NCBI RefSeq assembly: GCF_002117485.1
Contig: NZ_CP021031.1
Location: 186,001-250,000 of the forward strand
Direction: 5' to 3'
DNA: 64,000 nucleotides
Origin: Rhizobium sp. NXC14
Lineage (GTDB): Bacteria > Pseudomonadota > Alphaproteobacteria > Rhizobiales > Rhizobiaceae
The notes under the pieces: generated by a model
Database searches by the model: none
What the model was told of the DNA's origin: nothing
What the model saw: only the letters and a program-made list of their open reading frames with translations
Shown: positions 41,890-51,330 of the stretch, piece by piece
Numbering within the stretch: position 1 is the first letter of the stretch
How the letters are laid out: each line of letters opens with the position of its first letter
Translations under genes and position numbers: made by a program

Positions 41890-43287
41890 GTGAAATCTGG
41901 ACATTCTAGGTCACATCTGAGTCCAAAGTCGTTGGCTCCGATCTTCACCTCGACAACGGATGGCAACGCCATCTTGCCTTGGTACACCATCTATCCGACT
42001 GTAGAGGAGTTTTCCTCGGAGATCGGCACGAAGGTCTGTGAGGAATGGCTGAGGGACCTGTCACCTGACGATGCTGTTTCGCTCTATCTTCACATTCCGT
42101 TCTGCCGGTCAATGTGCTGGTATTGCGGCTTTCCTACCAGTACCACCCGTCAGGATACGTCGATCCTCAATTATTTGGCGATGCTAGGTGAGGAAATCCG
42201 TCTCGTCGCGGAGCAAGCACCTCGTGCACTGCCGGTGAGCGACGTGCACTTCGGTGGCGGAACCCCGACCATCATGCCGCCGTCGAACTTCGTTTCGCTC
42301 ATGAAAATCCTGCGCAGCCGCTTCGCATTCAAGAAAGCGGCTACGGTGGCTGTCGAGATCGATCCGCGCACGTTCACGACGGAGATGGGCGAAGCCTTGG
42401 AAATAGCCGGGGTGAACCGCGCAAGCCTCGGGGTGCAGAGCTTCGATCCTATCGTCCAAAAAGCTATCAACCGGGGCCAGAGTCAGGCGCAGGTGATGAC
42501 TGCAGTCCAAAACCTGCGCGTCCACGGAGTAGAGAGCGTTAATATCGACCTGATGTTCGGGCTCCCACATCAAACAGTTCAGTCTTGTGCCGAGAGCGCG
42601 ATGGCAGCTGTTGCGATGCGGCCCGATCGACTTGCGGTTTTCGGCTATGCGCATGTCCCATTTTACAGAAAAAATCAGCGCTTGATTGAGGAAGAAGCAC
42701 TGCCCGATATGGCTTCTCGTGCTGAACAGGCCTCGGCGATGGCCGATACGCTCGTTGCCGCCGGCTATCTCCAAATCGGGCTGGACCATTTCGCATTGCC
42801 GAATGATAAGCTTGCAATGGCGCAGAGAAGAGGTTATTTGCGGCGCAATTCCTTGGGCTACTCCGCAGATACATGCGAGACCGTGATAGGCTTTGGCGCC
42901 TCGGCGATTGGCCGTCTCGGCAAAGGCTATGTGCAGAACGAACTCGCACAAACCACCTATAGCCAATACATTGCAGCGGGCCGATTAGCGACATCAAGGG
43001 GCTATCGTCTCACCGACGAAGACGCCCTGCGGGCCGCAATCATTGAGCAATTAATGTGCAATTTGGAAGCGAACGTCCCGGCGATCTGCCTGGCGCACGG
43101 ATTCGATCCGATCCATTTTCTCCGTTCGGCCGAGCAGGAGTTGGGCATGCTCGCCGCGAACGGCATATTGGACATCGACAATGGTTTCGTCCGCGTACGG
43201 CAGGACAGTCGCTTTGTGCTCCGCACCGTCGCCGCCGCCTTCGACGCATACATCAACCGCTCACCCCCCAGTTCTTCCAAGCAGTAG
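41890..43287 (+). CDS. hemN: Oxygen-independent coproporphyrinogen III oxidase
   Basis: This 465-residue radical SAM enzyme (start GTG 41890, preceded by AGGAAG) decarboxylates coproporphyrinogen III without oxygen, needed for heme in microaerobic nodules. The cluster motif is C-x3-C-x2-C in YLHIPFCRSMCWYCGFPT. Other family segments are SDVHFGGGTPTIM, VEIDPRTFT, GVNRASLGVQSFDP, VNIDLMFGLPHQT and SLGYSADTCETVIGFGASAIG. The C-terminal HemN domain is present. An earlier start (41764) would add an unusual 42 residues. Heme supply would also serve a heme-dependent YqcI/YcgG protein encoded at 55-56 kb, though distance makes this only a thought. Confidence 0.9.
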   Translation: MKSGHSRSHLSPKSLAPIFTSTTDGNAILPWYTIYPTVEEFSSEIGTKVCEEWLRDLSPDDAVSLYLHIPFCRSMCWYCGFPTSTTRQDTSILNYLAMLGEEIRLVAEQAPRALPVSDVHFGGGTPTIMPPSNFVSLMKILRSRFAFKKAATVAVEIDPRTFTTEMGEALEIAGVNRASLGVQSFDPIVQKAINRGQSQAQVMTAVQNLRVHGVESVNIDLMFGLPHQTVQSCAESAMAAVAMRPDRLAVFGYAHVPFYRKNQRLIEEEALPDMASRAEQASAMADTLVAAGYLQIGLDHFALPNDKLAMAQRRGYLRRNSLGYSADTCETVIGFGASAIGRLGKGYVQNELAQTTYSQYIAAGRLATSRGYRLTDEDALRAAIIEQLMCNLEANVPAICLAHGFDPIHFLRSAEQELGMLAANGILDIDNGFVRVRQDSRFVLRTVAAAFDAYINRSPPSSSKQ

Positions 43288-43710
43288 CTGCGGATGTTTC
43301 CGACTGTCATATGCAGCTCGGTTAAGGCGGATGTTTTCGCTTCGGGCATCACGGTACTAAGAGGGTGAGCTGTCGTCGGGAGAGATTGTCACAGCTTCAG
43401 GATCGGGCGCAAAGCGGGCTGGACAGGTAACTGCCGAACCGTTTCGCCGATTCTGACACGGCGACGCCACTACAGGATGCGAGTATTCCCAGGTTAGTGG
43501 GCAGATCAGCTAACTGCAGCTTCCTCCTCTCTTTGCATGTTGGCCGCAGGAAATGGAAACGAACAGCATGCATACACCAGCTCATGCGAGGGAATCGAGC
43601 AGCTGAAGCCGAGGCGGTTCGCTTCTATTGGCCGGATGAGGGCCTTTTACATCAGGCGCAACCCGTCCAGAGCGCACGGTCTCCTTACGAAGCGCAACGT
43701 CTCCTATCGT
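43288..43710. other. Gene-free stretch between hemN and the hydroxylase gene
   Basis: About 420 bases between the convergent hemN and fatty acid hydroxylase genes. No feature was recognised. Confidence 0.5.
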
Positions 43711-44538
43711 TCACTCCTCTACGCCACTGCTGACCTTTGATCTACGCCAGCGATTTCGGTCAAATGGGAACATTACGTAGTCGCGCACGGTAAGCGGCTC
43801 GGACTGGTCTCGGAGACCAACTTGTGGCCACTCATTCTCTTTTGGCCAGTAGGCTGTTCGAAAAATGGTGTCCCAGATGGTTGTAAAGAACCCATAGTTT
43901 AGGTGCCGGTGATGCGGTTCTATTGAGTGGTGTATGCGGTGGAACTTATTATCGCCAATGATGTATCGAAGCGGCCCAAGATTGATGCGGGTGCTGGAAT
44001 GTGAAAGGTGGGCCTGAAAGGTAATCAGTGTCATCGCAACAACTGGCACGACGCCGGATTCGAAGTGGATCAACGCGAGTGGCAATGCTACAAACGCTGC
44101 ATAAATGAGTGGCTCGGAAATATGGTGATTGCAGTTCCATGCCGTCAATTCGCGGATCGAGTGGTGAGTGGCGTGCATGCGCCAGAGAATTGGAACCGCG
44201 TGCTGAGCGCGGTGCATCCAATAGTAAAAGAAGTCACCCGCGATGGCGACTAGTACCCCTGACAACACAGCAAACCCGCAGTTAATAATCGCGTTGTCAG
44301 CGTGAAGTAACGCGCCAAAATCGATTGTGATAAGCGGCTTTACCCCTAACCAGCTTAAGCCCACAGCGAAGAGGCGCCAGACGAGCGCACCCCATCCGAG
44401 GCGGATAACCCAATTGCGCACGCCGCGCACGTATGACGCAAAACTGTATCGAAAAACTGGAAAGATTACTTCCATCGCGGCGCAAATGGTAGCGAAGACT
44501 ACAACCAGCTCAAGCGATTTCACGAAGGATTGGATCAT
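43711..44538 (-). CDS. Membrane fatty acid hydroxylase / sterol desaturase family, nod-box-preceded
   Basis: This 275-residue di-iron membrane protein has three histidine boxes in normal order: HRAQH (residues 109-113), HATHH (122-126) and HRIHH (200-204). It has about four hydrophobic helices. The family hydroxylates or desaturates lipids (fatty acids, sterols, carotenoids). A full nod box lies 275 bp upstream on the same strand, the same distance as for nodA and nodF, so it should be induced by NodD and flavonoids. It is probably a Nod factor or membrane lipid modifying enzyme. A link to acyl chains made by NodFE, encoded nearby, is inference. I know of no named nod gene of this family. Confidence 0.82.
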   Translation of the reverse strand: MIQSFVKSLELVVVFATICAAMEVIFPVFRYSFASYVRGVRNWVIRLGWGALVWRLFAVGLSWLGVKPLITIDFGALLHADNAIINCGFAVLSGVLVAIAGDFFYYWMHRAQHAVPILWRMHATHHSIRELTAWNCNHHISEPLIYAAFVALPLALIHFESGVVPVVAMTLITFQAHLSHSSTRINLGPLRYIIGDNKFHRIHHSIEPHHRHLNYGFFTTIWDTIFRTAYWPKENEWPQVGLRDQSEPLTVRDYVMFPFDRNRWRRSKVSSGVEE

Positions 44539-44813
44539 CTGATCAACATCGAGACGTGCATTTATGTGCTCCGGCTAATGCGCCGACCTCAGGTCGGAGC
44601 GACTCTTTCGTCAACGCGGTCGTCCTCGTCACGAGGCGAGCCCAATAGTTAAAGATCTTCGGCACCCGATAAAAACGGGTCGCCGACAATATCCGCGCAG
44701 AAATCACGAACAGCATATAGCCACGTCACGCAAATTTCCTTTCTGTGCACTCAAACGTTGACCATTCCGCCGGCCCAGCGGGGCACGGCCGGAACACGCT
44801 ACGCGAATCTCCC

Positions 44814-44861
44814 AGATCGGAAAAATCGATTGTTTGGATAAGACCCATTTATGTTCCAGAT
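44814..44861 (-). promoter_or_regulatory. Nod box before the fatty acid hydroxylase gene
   Basis: On the minus strand the core ATCCAAACAATCGATTTT is perfect, followed by TCCGATCT close to the consensus ACCAATCT. The first half (CATCTGGAACATAAATGG) is less conserved. It points to the gene starting at 44538. Confidence 0.8.
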
Positions 44862-45446
44862 GGCTGGTGAAGTCCGATAGACGAGGAGGAGCGCGAATTC
44901 AATCAAGCGATTGCGCGATGAGCTTCCGGTGCCAGAACGTCGAGGTTAGTTGCACTAAAGATGTGCAAGACGCGCGCGACAAAGCGGGATCTTCAGAAGG
45001 GCTTCGGAGCTCGTTCTCCTCATCCAAGCCAGCTTAATCCGTCGCGCAGACGCCGGATCATGAAACGATCGATGTGGCGCGGTGCAAGCTGCAAGTCGAA
45101 GGTTGGGCGCCGCCCCACGCTGATGAAGACCGTACCTTGTGGATGAAGATCGGTGCGGCTCGGACCTACCGCTGAGCGCAGTGTCCCCTTTCCGACAATG
45201 TTGGCTTTAGGACAAGACTGCCGGAATCATCTCGGGCTTGGAACGATCTCGCGGTTTGGCGCGGATCATGCATTACAGTGCGGACATTGTAGAAGGGAAG
45301 AGGAACAACCATCGCAGGATCGGTCAAGCAAAAGACGGTCTTGGCCGAAAGACTCTGCCTCGCCCCCGGGGGTGAGTAACACGTCCTGAAGCACGCATTT
45401 TTTTGGTACGCAGCTTTTCACATCATCACATCGAGAGGAAACCGTT
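44862..45446. other. Gene-poor stretch
   Basis: About 580 bases between a nod box and the start of a broken methyltransferase gene. No gene is supported; short frames are without motif. Confidence 0.45.
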
Positions 45447-46015
45447 GTGAGCTTTCTGGATAAGAGTTTGGAGCTGTTTCAGCAAAAGTATGCGCCGGAC
45501 TTAGGTCCTGAACAATACGCTCACCACACTGGACTGGACCGGAACGGCAATTCGATGAGTGGCCCATTGTTGTAGGCTAAGGCTGAAACTCAGAGGATTA
45601 ATAATGCACTTGTAACTGGCACAGCCAAGATGGTGGATGCGGAGATCAGGTTAGCCCGCCAACTTGAGCAGAGAGTGAGAGATTATGTCCAATGGCATCA
45701 TCAGGACGGGCGATCTTGTAACGGAGTGCCGGTTCTAGACTTTGGCCCCGGAACAGTACGAGCATTCCAACAGAAGACGCTTCCCCTTGTGACAAGTTTG
45801 TGGGGGAGACCTCAAGGTGCATACTGGTCGATCGGTCGAGCGACTTCCTACGGGACATAGCGCAATTGCCGTCTGCTTCGGGGTTGAGAATTGAATTTAT
45901 AAGCCACGATATATTCTCCCGACGGTATTTTTTCAGCGATGAGGCGGCATTTGTTGTCATGTTTGGACGAACATTTGGGAATCTTGCCGCCTCCATGAGT
46001 GATCATCCCCCGTAG
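45447..46015 (+). pseudogene. SAM methyltransferase (EgtD-like) remnant
   Basis: Three frames together resemble a histidine/amino-acid N-methyltransferase. The first (GTG 45447) reads SFLDKSLELFQQKYAPDLGPEQYAHHTGLD and stops at 45575. The second has EIRLARQLEQRVRDYVQ and VPVLDFGPGTVRAFQQKTLPLV (SAM-binding glycine motif). The third has CILVDRSSDFLRDIAQLP, IEFISHDIFS and AAFVVMFGRTFGNLAAS (the GxTxGN motif of the EgtD type). A stop and at least one frameshift make it inactive. The family reading is from motif pattern alone. Confidence 0.5.
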
Positions 46016-46061
46016 AGGCGGTCGTCAAGGCGCTGAAGAACATATCGAACAGCGCTGAGCG

Positions 46062-46420
46062 GTGCTGGATGGCTATCTCGATCGGCTCAAGCGCATCCCG
46101 ATATCCAGATCGAAAAGCAAGACCAGCCCCGGCGGAGTCTGGCACTCACAACCCCCGTTGCGGGGTGGACACGCCCGGACATCTCTACTCCTACACTTTT
46201 GCCGGTGGCGACTGGAGCAAGTTCTTTCCGTTGGAGGAGGAAATCAACGATTATTTCGACAGAGTTGCACGCGAATTCGATATCGAAAGCTTCATCCGCT
46301 ACGGCAATGAATGCCTTCTCACTCCTTATGACGAAGACACCCGAACGTGGCACTCCCGGTTGCGCCGGTCCGACGGCAACGACCGAGGGCGAATCGTGAC
46401 GAACAGTCCTTGGCGCCTAA
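46062..46420 (+). pseudogene. Flavin-containing (Baeyer-Villiger-type) monooxygenase remnant
   Basis: Two overlapping frames give GGVWH and then PRCGVDTPGHLYSYTFAGGDWSKFFPLEEEINDYFDRVAREFDIESFIRYGNECLLTPYDEDTRTWH. This corresponds to the part of FAD monooxygenases after the first Rossmann motif (W-H-x-N-x-YPG-x-CDVPSHLYSYSF). Both ends are missing. It directly follows the broken methyltransferase and may have belonged to the same lost operon. Confidence 0.6.
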
Positions 46421-46753
46421 TCGACCATTGGAAACTTACGAGGGAGGCGGATCTCTGTGACTACTGCACCGTCACTCACGTGGGCTTCCAAACAGAGGCG
46501 TCCGCTGAAGATATCGCCTCCACGAGTGGTGAGGCCGGGGAGGAGCGCCGCTCAGGTGACGAGCTGGTTGGAGGCGGCGTCCAGCATTCTAGCCAGATGG
46601 TCGAGCGCAACGATGCTGGTTCCGGTGCAAAATGAACATTACAGGTCTCTACCCCAAGCTCCAAATGCTGCCCAACGCTCAGAAGCATCAAGCAAACTTC
46701 TGTTGCGTATTCGGTCAAGGCCTTCAGGCGAAACGTCGCTCCGCGTCAACCGA

Positions 46754-47965
46754 TCAAGCTTCCCTTATAGCCACCACGGCGTTCATGCCGCCAAAGGCGA
46801 AGGAATTGCTAACGGCTGCCCGGACTTTGCGCTCCCGGGCTATGTTGGGCGTCACGTCGAGATCGCAATCCGGGTCCTTCTTGCGGTGGTTCGCGGTCGG
46901 CGGAATGATTCCCTCACGGATCGCCATGACACAAGCGATCAACTCGAGGGCGCCGGATGCCCCCAGGCAGTGCGCATGCATCGACTTGGTCGATGACACC
47001 GACAGGGCATCCGCGTGTTTGCCAAAGACATGGCGGATTGCCTTGGTCTCGAAACGATCATTGAATTTGGTGCCTGTTCCGTGCGCGTTGACATAGTCGA
47101 TGTCTTCAGGGAGCAGCCCGGCATCGGCGAGGCATGCGTTCATCGCAGCGACCGGGCCCTCAATGGTCGGAGCGACGATGTCCGAGGCATCGCCGGACAT
47201 ACCGGTACCGGCAAGCTCGGCTAGGATTGGAGCGCCACGTGCTACGGCATGTTCATAGGTTTCCAGCACTGCGATGCCAGCACCTTCGCCGAGAACCAAT
47301 CCATCACGGTCGGCCGAGAATGGCCGGCAGGTTTCGCGGGCGAGGATGCGCAGCGCCTCCCAAGCCTTCAATGAACCAAATGTGAGGGGCGTATCGGTGC
47401 CCCCAGCTAGCATGACGTCCGCTCTACCGGTTCTGAGCTGATCGCACGCCGATATGAAAGCCTGATTGGACGACGAGCAGGCGGAGCTGACCCCGAAAAC
47501 AGGCCCGCGTAGCCCGTAGACTATGCTGACCTGGCCGGCTGGCGCGCCAGGCATGGCACGAGGCACGGTAAAGACATTGGTATGGGTTTTCCGCTCGATG
47601 AATATCGCGCGGTAGTTTTTTTCAATTGTCTCGGTTCCGAAGATTGCCGTGCCGACAACTACGCCGATGCGACTGCTGTTGTCTGCCTCCACCACGAGAC
47701 CGGATTGCCTGAGCGCCTCGCCGGCAGCAAGAACAGCCAGAAGGCTGAAGCGGTCCATGGTCACGAGGCGCTTTCGGTCGAACTCGACTCCGGGCAGTTG
47801 CTTAATCTCCGCGCCGATGCGGATTTTCAGATCATCGACCGGCGCCGTGGTCACCTCACCGATTGACGATCGGCCGACACGCATTCCTTCCCAAATGCAT
47901 GGAGCGCTGAGGCCCATGGCGCAGATGCCGCCGATCCCGGTGATAACGATGCGAGGATAGGCCAT
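46754..47965 (-). CDS. nodE: NodE, beta-ketoacyl synthase for special Nod factor acyl chains
   Basis: This 403-residue KAS-II-type enzyme has the catalytic cysteine C163 in [13 protein letters not shown] and the histidines in [15 protein letters not shown] and [20 protein letters not shown] 47965 gives [18 protein letters not shown] and a length like R. leguminosarum NodE (about 402). It works with NodF to build polyunsaturated or long acyl chains that set host range. It is 11 bases after nodF on the same strand. The typical R. etli bean microsymbiont lipid chain (C18:1) does not need NodFE, so its presence is notable. Confidence 0.9.
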   Translation of the reverse strand: MAYPRIVITGIGGICAMGLSAPCIWEGMRVGRSSIGEVTTAPVDDLKIRIGAEIKQLPGVEFDRKRLVTMDRFSLLAVLAAGEALRQSGLVVEADNSSRIGVVVGTAIFGTETIEKNYRAIFIERKTHTNVFTVPRAMPGAPAGQVSIVYGLRGPVFGVSSACSSSNQAFISACDQLRTGRADVMLAGGTDTPLTFGSLKAWEALRILARETCRPFSADRDGLVLGEGAGIAVLETYEHAVARGAPILAELAGTGMSGDASDIVAPTIEGPVAAMNACLADAGLLPEDIDYVNAHGTGTKFNDRFETKAIRHVFGKHADALSVSSTKSMHAHCLGASGALELIACVMAIREGIIPPTANHRKKDPDCDLDVTPNIARERKVRAAVSNSFAFGGMNAVVAIREA

Positions 47966-47975
47966 CCTGATGACC

Positions 47976-48227
47976 TCAGTTCTTGGATGCAATCAATGCG
48001 CGCGTCGCCTCGACGATGTCGCCTACCGTTTTTAGGTTGCTCCAAGCCTCGGAGGTATCCATCTCGATTTCTATGCCGTATGTATCCTCCAGATCGATCA
48101 CGATTTCGGTCAGTTCGAGGGATTGGATTTCGAGATCTCCAAGTGTCGTGTCAACGTCGATTTGCTTTTCGGCGCCCGTAACAATTTTTATCTTTTCGAT
48201 AATTTCGATTGCCAATCTATCTGTCAT
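47976..48227 (-). CDS. nodF: NodF, nodulation acyl carrier protein
   Basis: This 83-residue acyl carrier protein starts [21 protein letters not shown] 48227 is chosen over a longer open frame to 48350. The C-terminal part ([29 protein letters not shown]) matches NodF of R. leguminosarum closely. The phosphopantetheine serine is S36 in EIQSLEL; the usual Asp before the serine (DSL) is Gln here. It is about ten residues shorter than R. leguminosarum NodF. It precedes nodE by 11 bases, with a nod box 270 bp upstream. Confidence 0.88.
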   Translation of the reverse strand: MTDRLAIEIIEKIKIVTGAEKQIDVDTTLGDLEIQSLELTEIVIDLEDTYGIEIEMDTSEAWSNLKTVGDIVEATRALIASKN

Positions 48228-48496
48228 TGCTCTCGTTCCCTCAATTTCAATCATCTGGTTGGCGCGGCGCGCCCTCCGACGTACCGTATGGAATTTCCAT
48301 ACAATCCGGTGAGTCTGCTCCGTCACTTTAAATGTGGAGACTTTATGCAAGGTCTCCTTTGTGATCTGAAGCGCAGTTGCTTCGGAATTTTTTCATCAGT
48401 CATGTGAGCTTTCGCATTTGCTAACGTTCTTCAGCTAAAATCAGTGGTACAGCCGGTGCTTTGAATGGGTTCCTCAGCTTCATGCAGAATTAAGCG

Positions 48497-48544
48497 CGGT
48501 CGCAAAAATTGATTGTTTGGATGACACACATCCATCTCATGAAT
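48497..48544 (-). promoter_or_regulatory. Nod box before nodFE
   Basis: On the minus strand GAGATGGATGTGTGTC is followed by the perfect core ATCCAAACAATCAATTTT; the last part (TGCGACC) departs from ACCAATC. It lies about 270 bp before the nodF start. Confidence 0.82.
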
Positions 48545-48552
48545 TTAAGATC

Positions 48553-49041
48553 ATCCTGCACTTTACCACGCGGTCTTTCCCACGTGACCAGACTGCTCAT
48601 GGGCACGGTACTCGAACAACTCCGGGGATGCCGTCTGCTGCGGTCGCGGTTGTGCGAAAGGCGTGGACCGTGTTGCGGAGCCGCGGTAGCAGGCTAGGCG
48701 ATACCCAGCCGATGCCAGAGCAGCGTCCGGAGCGGGGCACAACGGCATCCAACGAGAAACCCTGGCGCTAGATGCAGGAGATTTCGGCTGTCGATGATGA
48801 AGCGGCTTTCAGCAGGTATCGTTGCGACACCGAATTCCATCTCAACTTCTCATCCAGCACCCAGCATACGGGTTCGAAAACGCAAAGCGACCGCATGAAA
48901 TGCTACGCGCAACTCCGCGGTCGAAGGCAATCAAGCAATGGCAGCCACAACACCTGTGGCTGCTCGAAGCTCCCGACGGATATCTGGAAGCGAGACGAAC
49001 AAGCTGGATAAGCTTAGCCGGCGCGCGTCGAAACGCGAGCT
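48553..49041. other. Gene-poor stretch between nod box and IS66 region
   Basis: About 490 bases. Fragments of coding-like text occur in changing frames, but no family could be fixed. Confidence 0.4.
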
Positions 49042-49377
49042 GTGGCAAGGGCACAGCAAATGACCTCAGCAAGGGCAGCAGCTGAAAGAGGAACGGCAAA
49101 GGGGGCCGAGCGATCGGCCGCGCTTTCCCCCGCAAATGAGATGGCAGATGTCATTCGGCTTGAAGAAGGCGACAAATGGCTCGCTAAAAATCCGACACCC
49201 AAGCTGGGTACGGAAATGCACGGCCCGTGTAAACGCCTATCAATCAACGAGCGATTATTCTGCGGTTGCAAGACTGGCTCCATTGCCACTGTCTGCCCAC
49301 GATGCGGCAAACCCGCGCTACAATCCCCAAGCAAAGGGATTTGGTGCGTTCACTGCAGGAACGGATTAAAGAGGTAG
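49042..49377 (+). CDS. Small protein with a degenerate SyrB-like segment and Cys-rich tail
   Basis: This 111-residue frame contains ANEMADVIRLEEGDKWLAK, which parallels DEMADLLQLEEENQRLRKL of the SyrB-like protein at 23.7-24.4 kb, but the coiled coil is disturbed. The end has CGCKTGSIATVCPRCGKP and CVHC, with spacing like a zinc ribbon. The start (GTG-type at 49042) is uncertain. It may be a chimera formed by IS activity or a decayed SyrB paralogue. Function unknown. Confidence 0.35.
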   Translation: MARAQQMTSARAAAERGTAKGAERSAALSPANEMADVIRLEEGDKWLAKNPTPKLGTEMHGPCKRLSINERLFCGCKTGSIATVCPRCGKPALQSPSKGIWCVHCRNGLKR

Positions 49378-49402
49378 AGCAGCGACACTTAACCGTTGGA
49401 GA

Positions 49403-50314
49403 TCACGCCGCTTGAGCGTCTGCCGCTGGCGGCGTCCAATTCCACGGAAGCAGTTGGTCAATGCGGCCCGTATCGGTCTTTCCCTTGGCCAGGATCGGCA
49501 CGGTCGTGTCGTCGCCGTGCAGACGTTCGGCAGCAAGGACATGCGCCTCGATCAGGGAGTCAATGGGCTTCAACGCCGCGGCACATGCTCCAACCTGATC
49601 GGCCAGCGTCGACAAGCTGAGGTCGACGCCCTCGCGGGCGTAGCGCTCGCTCTGGCGATTGAGCGGCTGGTGCTGGGCGAACTTCTCAAACAGGATCATC
49701 GCCAGCAGGTTCGGCCCGGCAAAACCGCGGGGTGTCACATGGAAGGGTGCGGGTGACTGCGTGATCTTCTCACACTCGCGGCAGGTGAACTTCTCCCGCA
49801 CCGTCTGGATGACTTTCCACTGACGCGGGACAATCTCCAGGGTCTCGGTGATGTCCTCACCAAGCTTCGACAGTTTGGTCGACCCGCTGCAGGCGCAATT
49901 CGTGGGAGCAGCGATGATGACGCGCTCACGCGGCAGGTGTTCGGGAAAGGGCTTGCGGGACGGACGCTTGCGCTCAAAGGCTTTGACGGCTGAGATTGTG
50001 GCTGCGATCTCCGCGGCCAGTTCATCTTCACCGGCGGTTGCTTCTAGCTCCTCGAGCTGCAGCTCCATCTGCTCAAGGAGCCGCGCCTTACGCTCGGACC
50101 GGCTGCCGTAGAGTTCGCGGCGAACCTTGTCGGTCTCCAGCTTCAGCCGCGCGATCAGCGCCTCGGAATGCGATACGAGTGCCTTTGCACTGGCGCCTTC
50201 TGCCTTGGCAGTTGCTGCTTCAGCCTCGGCTGCGACACGCCGAGCACGTTCCTGGGCCAGCAGTGCAAGCGCACTGGTAAGGTCATCCGGAAGCTCTTCG
50301 ATCGCATTGCTCAT
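49403..50314 (-). pseudogene. IS66 TnpC with internal deletion
   Basis: The 303-residue frame has the N-terminal coiled coil and zinc-finger parts of the IS66 transposase (KLETDKVRRELYGSRSERKARLLEQMELQLEELEA; CRECEKITQSPAPFHVTPRGFAGPNLLAMILFEKFAQHQPLNRQ) up to LHGDDTTVPILAKGKTDTGRI. It then passes directly to DQLLPWNWTPPAADAQAA, the usual extreme C-terminus. About 230 residues with most of the DDE domain are missing by an in-frame deletion. Confidence 0.85.
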
Positions 50315-50359
50315 GACAGGATGGGATCATATTCGACCCCGTCATTCCAGTGTTTTTGC

Positions 50360-50716
50360 TTATCCGGCCGACGTCGGCCGCCAGGTCTTTTGCGGCATCC
50401 GCCAGTCGATACCTTCCAGCAGATAAGCGAGCTGCGCAGGCGTGATCACCACCGTGGCATCGGCCGCAGATGAAGCGCCCACGTTCCAGCTTCTTCGTGA
50501 ACAGGCAAGCTCCTTGACCGTCATGCAGATCACCTTGATCAGACCGCCACCGCGGCCGCGGAATACGAACAGGTGTCCACACATCGGGTCGCGCTTCAGC
50601 GCCTCCTGCACCATCAACGACAAACCGGGGAAGCCTTTTCGCATATCGGTGTGGCCTGTCGCCAGCCAGACCTTCACGCCACTCGGAACCGGAATCATCG
50701 CAGCCCCAGCACGCAA
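50360..50716 (-). CDS. IS66 TnpB accessory protein
   Basis: This 118-residue protein matches IS66 Orf2: MIPVPSGVKVWLATGHTDMRKGFPGLSLMVQEALKRDPMCGHLFVFRGRGGGLIKV, and ending TPAQLAYLLEGIDWRMPQKTWRPTSAG. In the middle, ICMTVKELACSRRSWNVGASSAAD is read out of the usual frame: the normal HDGQGACLFTKKLERGRFI lies in a neighbouring frame. Two compensating small indels have replaced about 25 residues, probably abolishing function. It overlaps the end of tnpA and precedes tnpC, as usual. Confidence 0.8.
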   Translation of the reverse strand: MRAGAAMIPVPSGVKVWLATGHTDMRKGFPGLSLMVQEALKRDPMCGHLFVFRGRGGGLIKVICMTVKELACSRRSWNVGASSAADATVVITPAQLAYLLEGIDWRMPQKTWRPTSAG

Positions 50717-51090
50717 TCGAGAATCCGGCCAAGGGCGATGTCGCTATCCACGCGCACGCGCCGACCCCGTCCAAGCTCGATTGTCACATCGCTACGCTTC
50801 CGACGAGGATGGGATGTGGTGGGCGATTCCGGTTGAACGGGAGAGACTGTCGAAGCGGCCTCGGATACGATCACCGGCACCAAAGTCGCCGTATCAGACC
50901 TTGGCTCCTCGATCCGGCAAAGCTCTTTGCGCCAACGGAACAACTGGCTGACATGGATGCCGGCCGCGCGGGCAATCTCGGAGATGACCGCGTCTGGCTC
51001 AAAGCACGCAGCGACCAGGCGCTCTTTATCTTCGCGTGACCAGCGCCGACGGGCGCTCTACGGACGTGATCACCTCAATTGGATGCTTCG
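50695..51090 (-). pseudogene. IS66 TnpA, frameshifted
   Basis: The start (MTKHPIEVITSVER near 51090) and the main part (KERLVAACFEPDAVISEIARAAGIHVSQLFRWRKELCRIEEPRSD.., ending at 50695) are in different frames because of a small change near 51050. TnpA is the small helix-turn-helix protein of IS66 elements. Confidence 0.75.
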
Positions 51091-51330
51091 TCATATGACT
51101 ACTCCTAGTGTTACCACTAGGACTGGCAGTCAGAAGCCCTCTATCGCGAAGACGGCCTTCACCGTGGGCTTACTTTCCTCCACCAGCTCGTCGCAGTGGT
51201 CCCCTGCCAAACCCACTTGGTCCGAACCGACATCCGTATCCAGTTCAAAGACCGCGAGCAGGATCGCACTGCCATCAAGCATATCGCTGGATGCACTTGC
51301 GGCGCAGGGCTGTTGCAAGCGTCTCTAGCC

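Larger units (their letters stand above)
49380..51125 (-). mobile_element. IS66-family element, internally deleted
   Basis: The three IS66 genes lie in order tnpA-tnpB-tnpC on the minus strand. tnpC has lost its middle and tnpA is frameshifted, so the element cannot move by itself. The tnpA-side end contains CCTAGTGGTAACACTAGG, also found in the tiny remnant at 13.5 kb. Terminal repeats were not fixed exactly; the limits are approximate. Confidence 0.75.
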
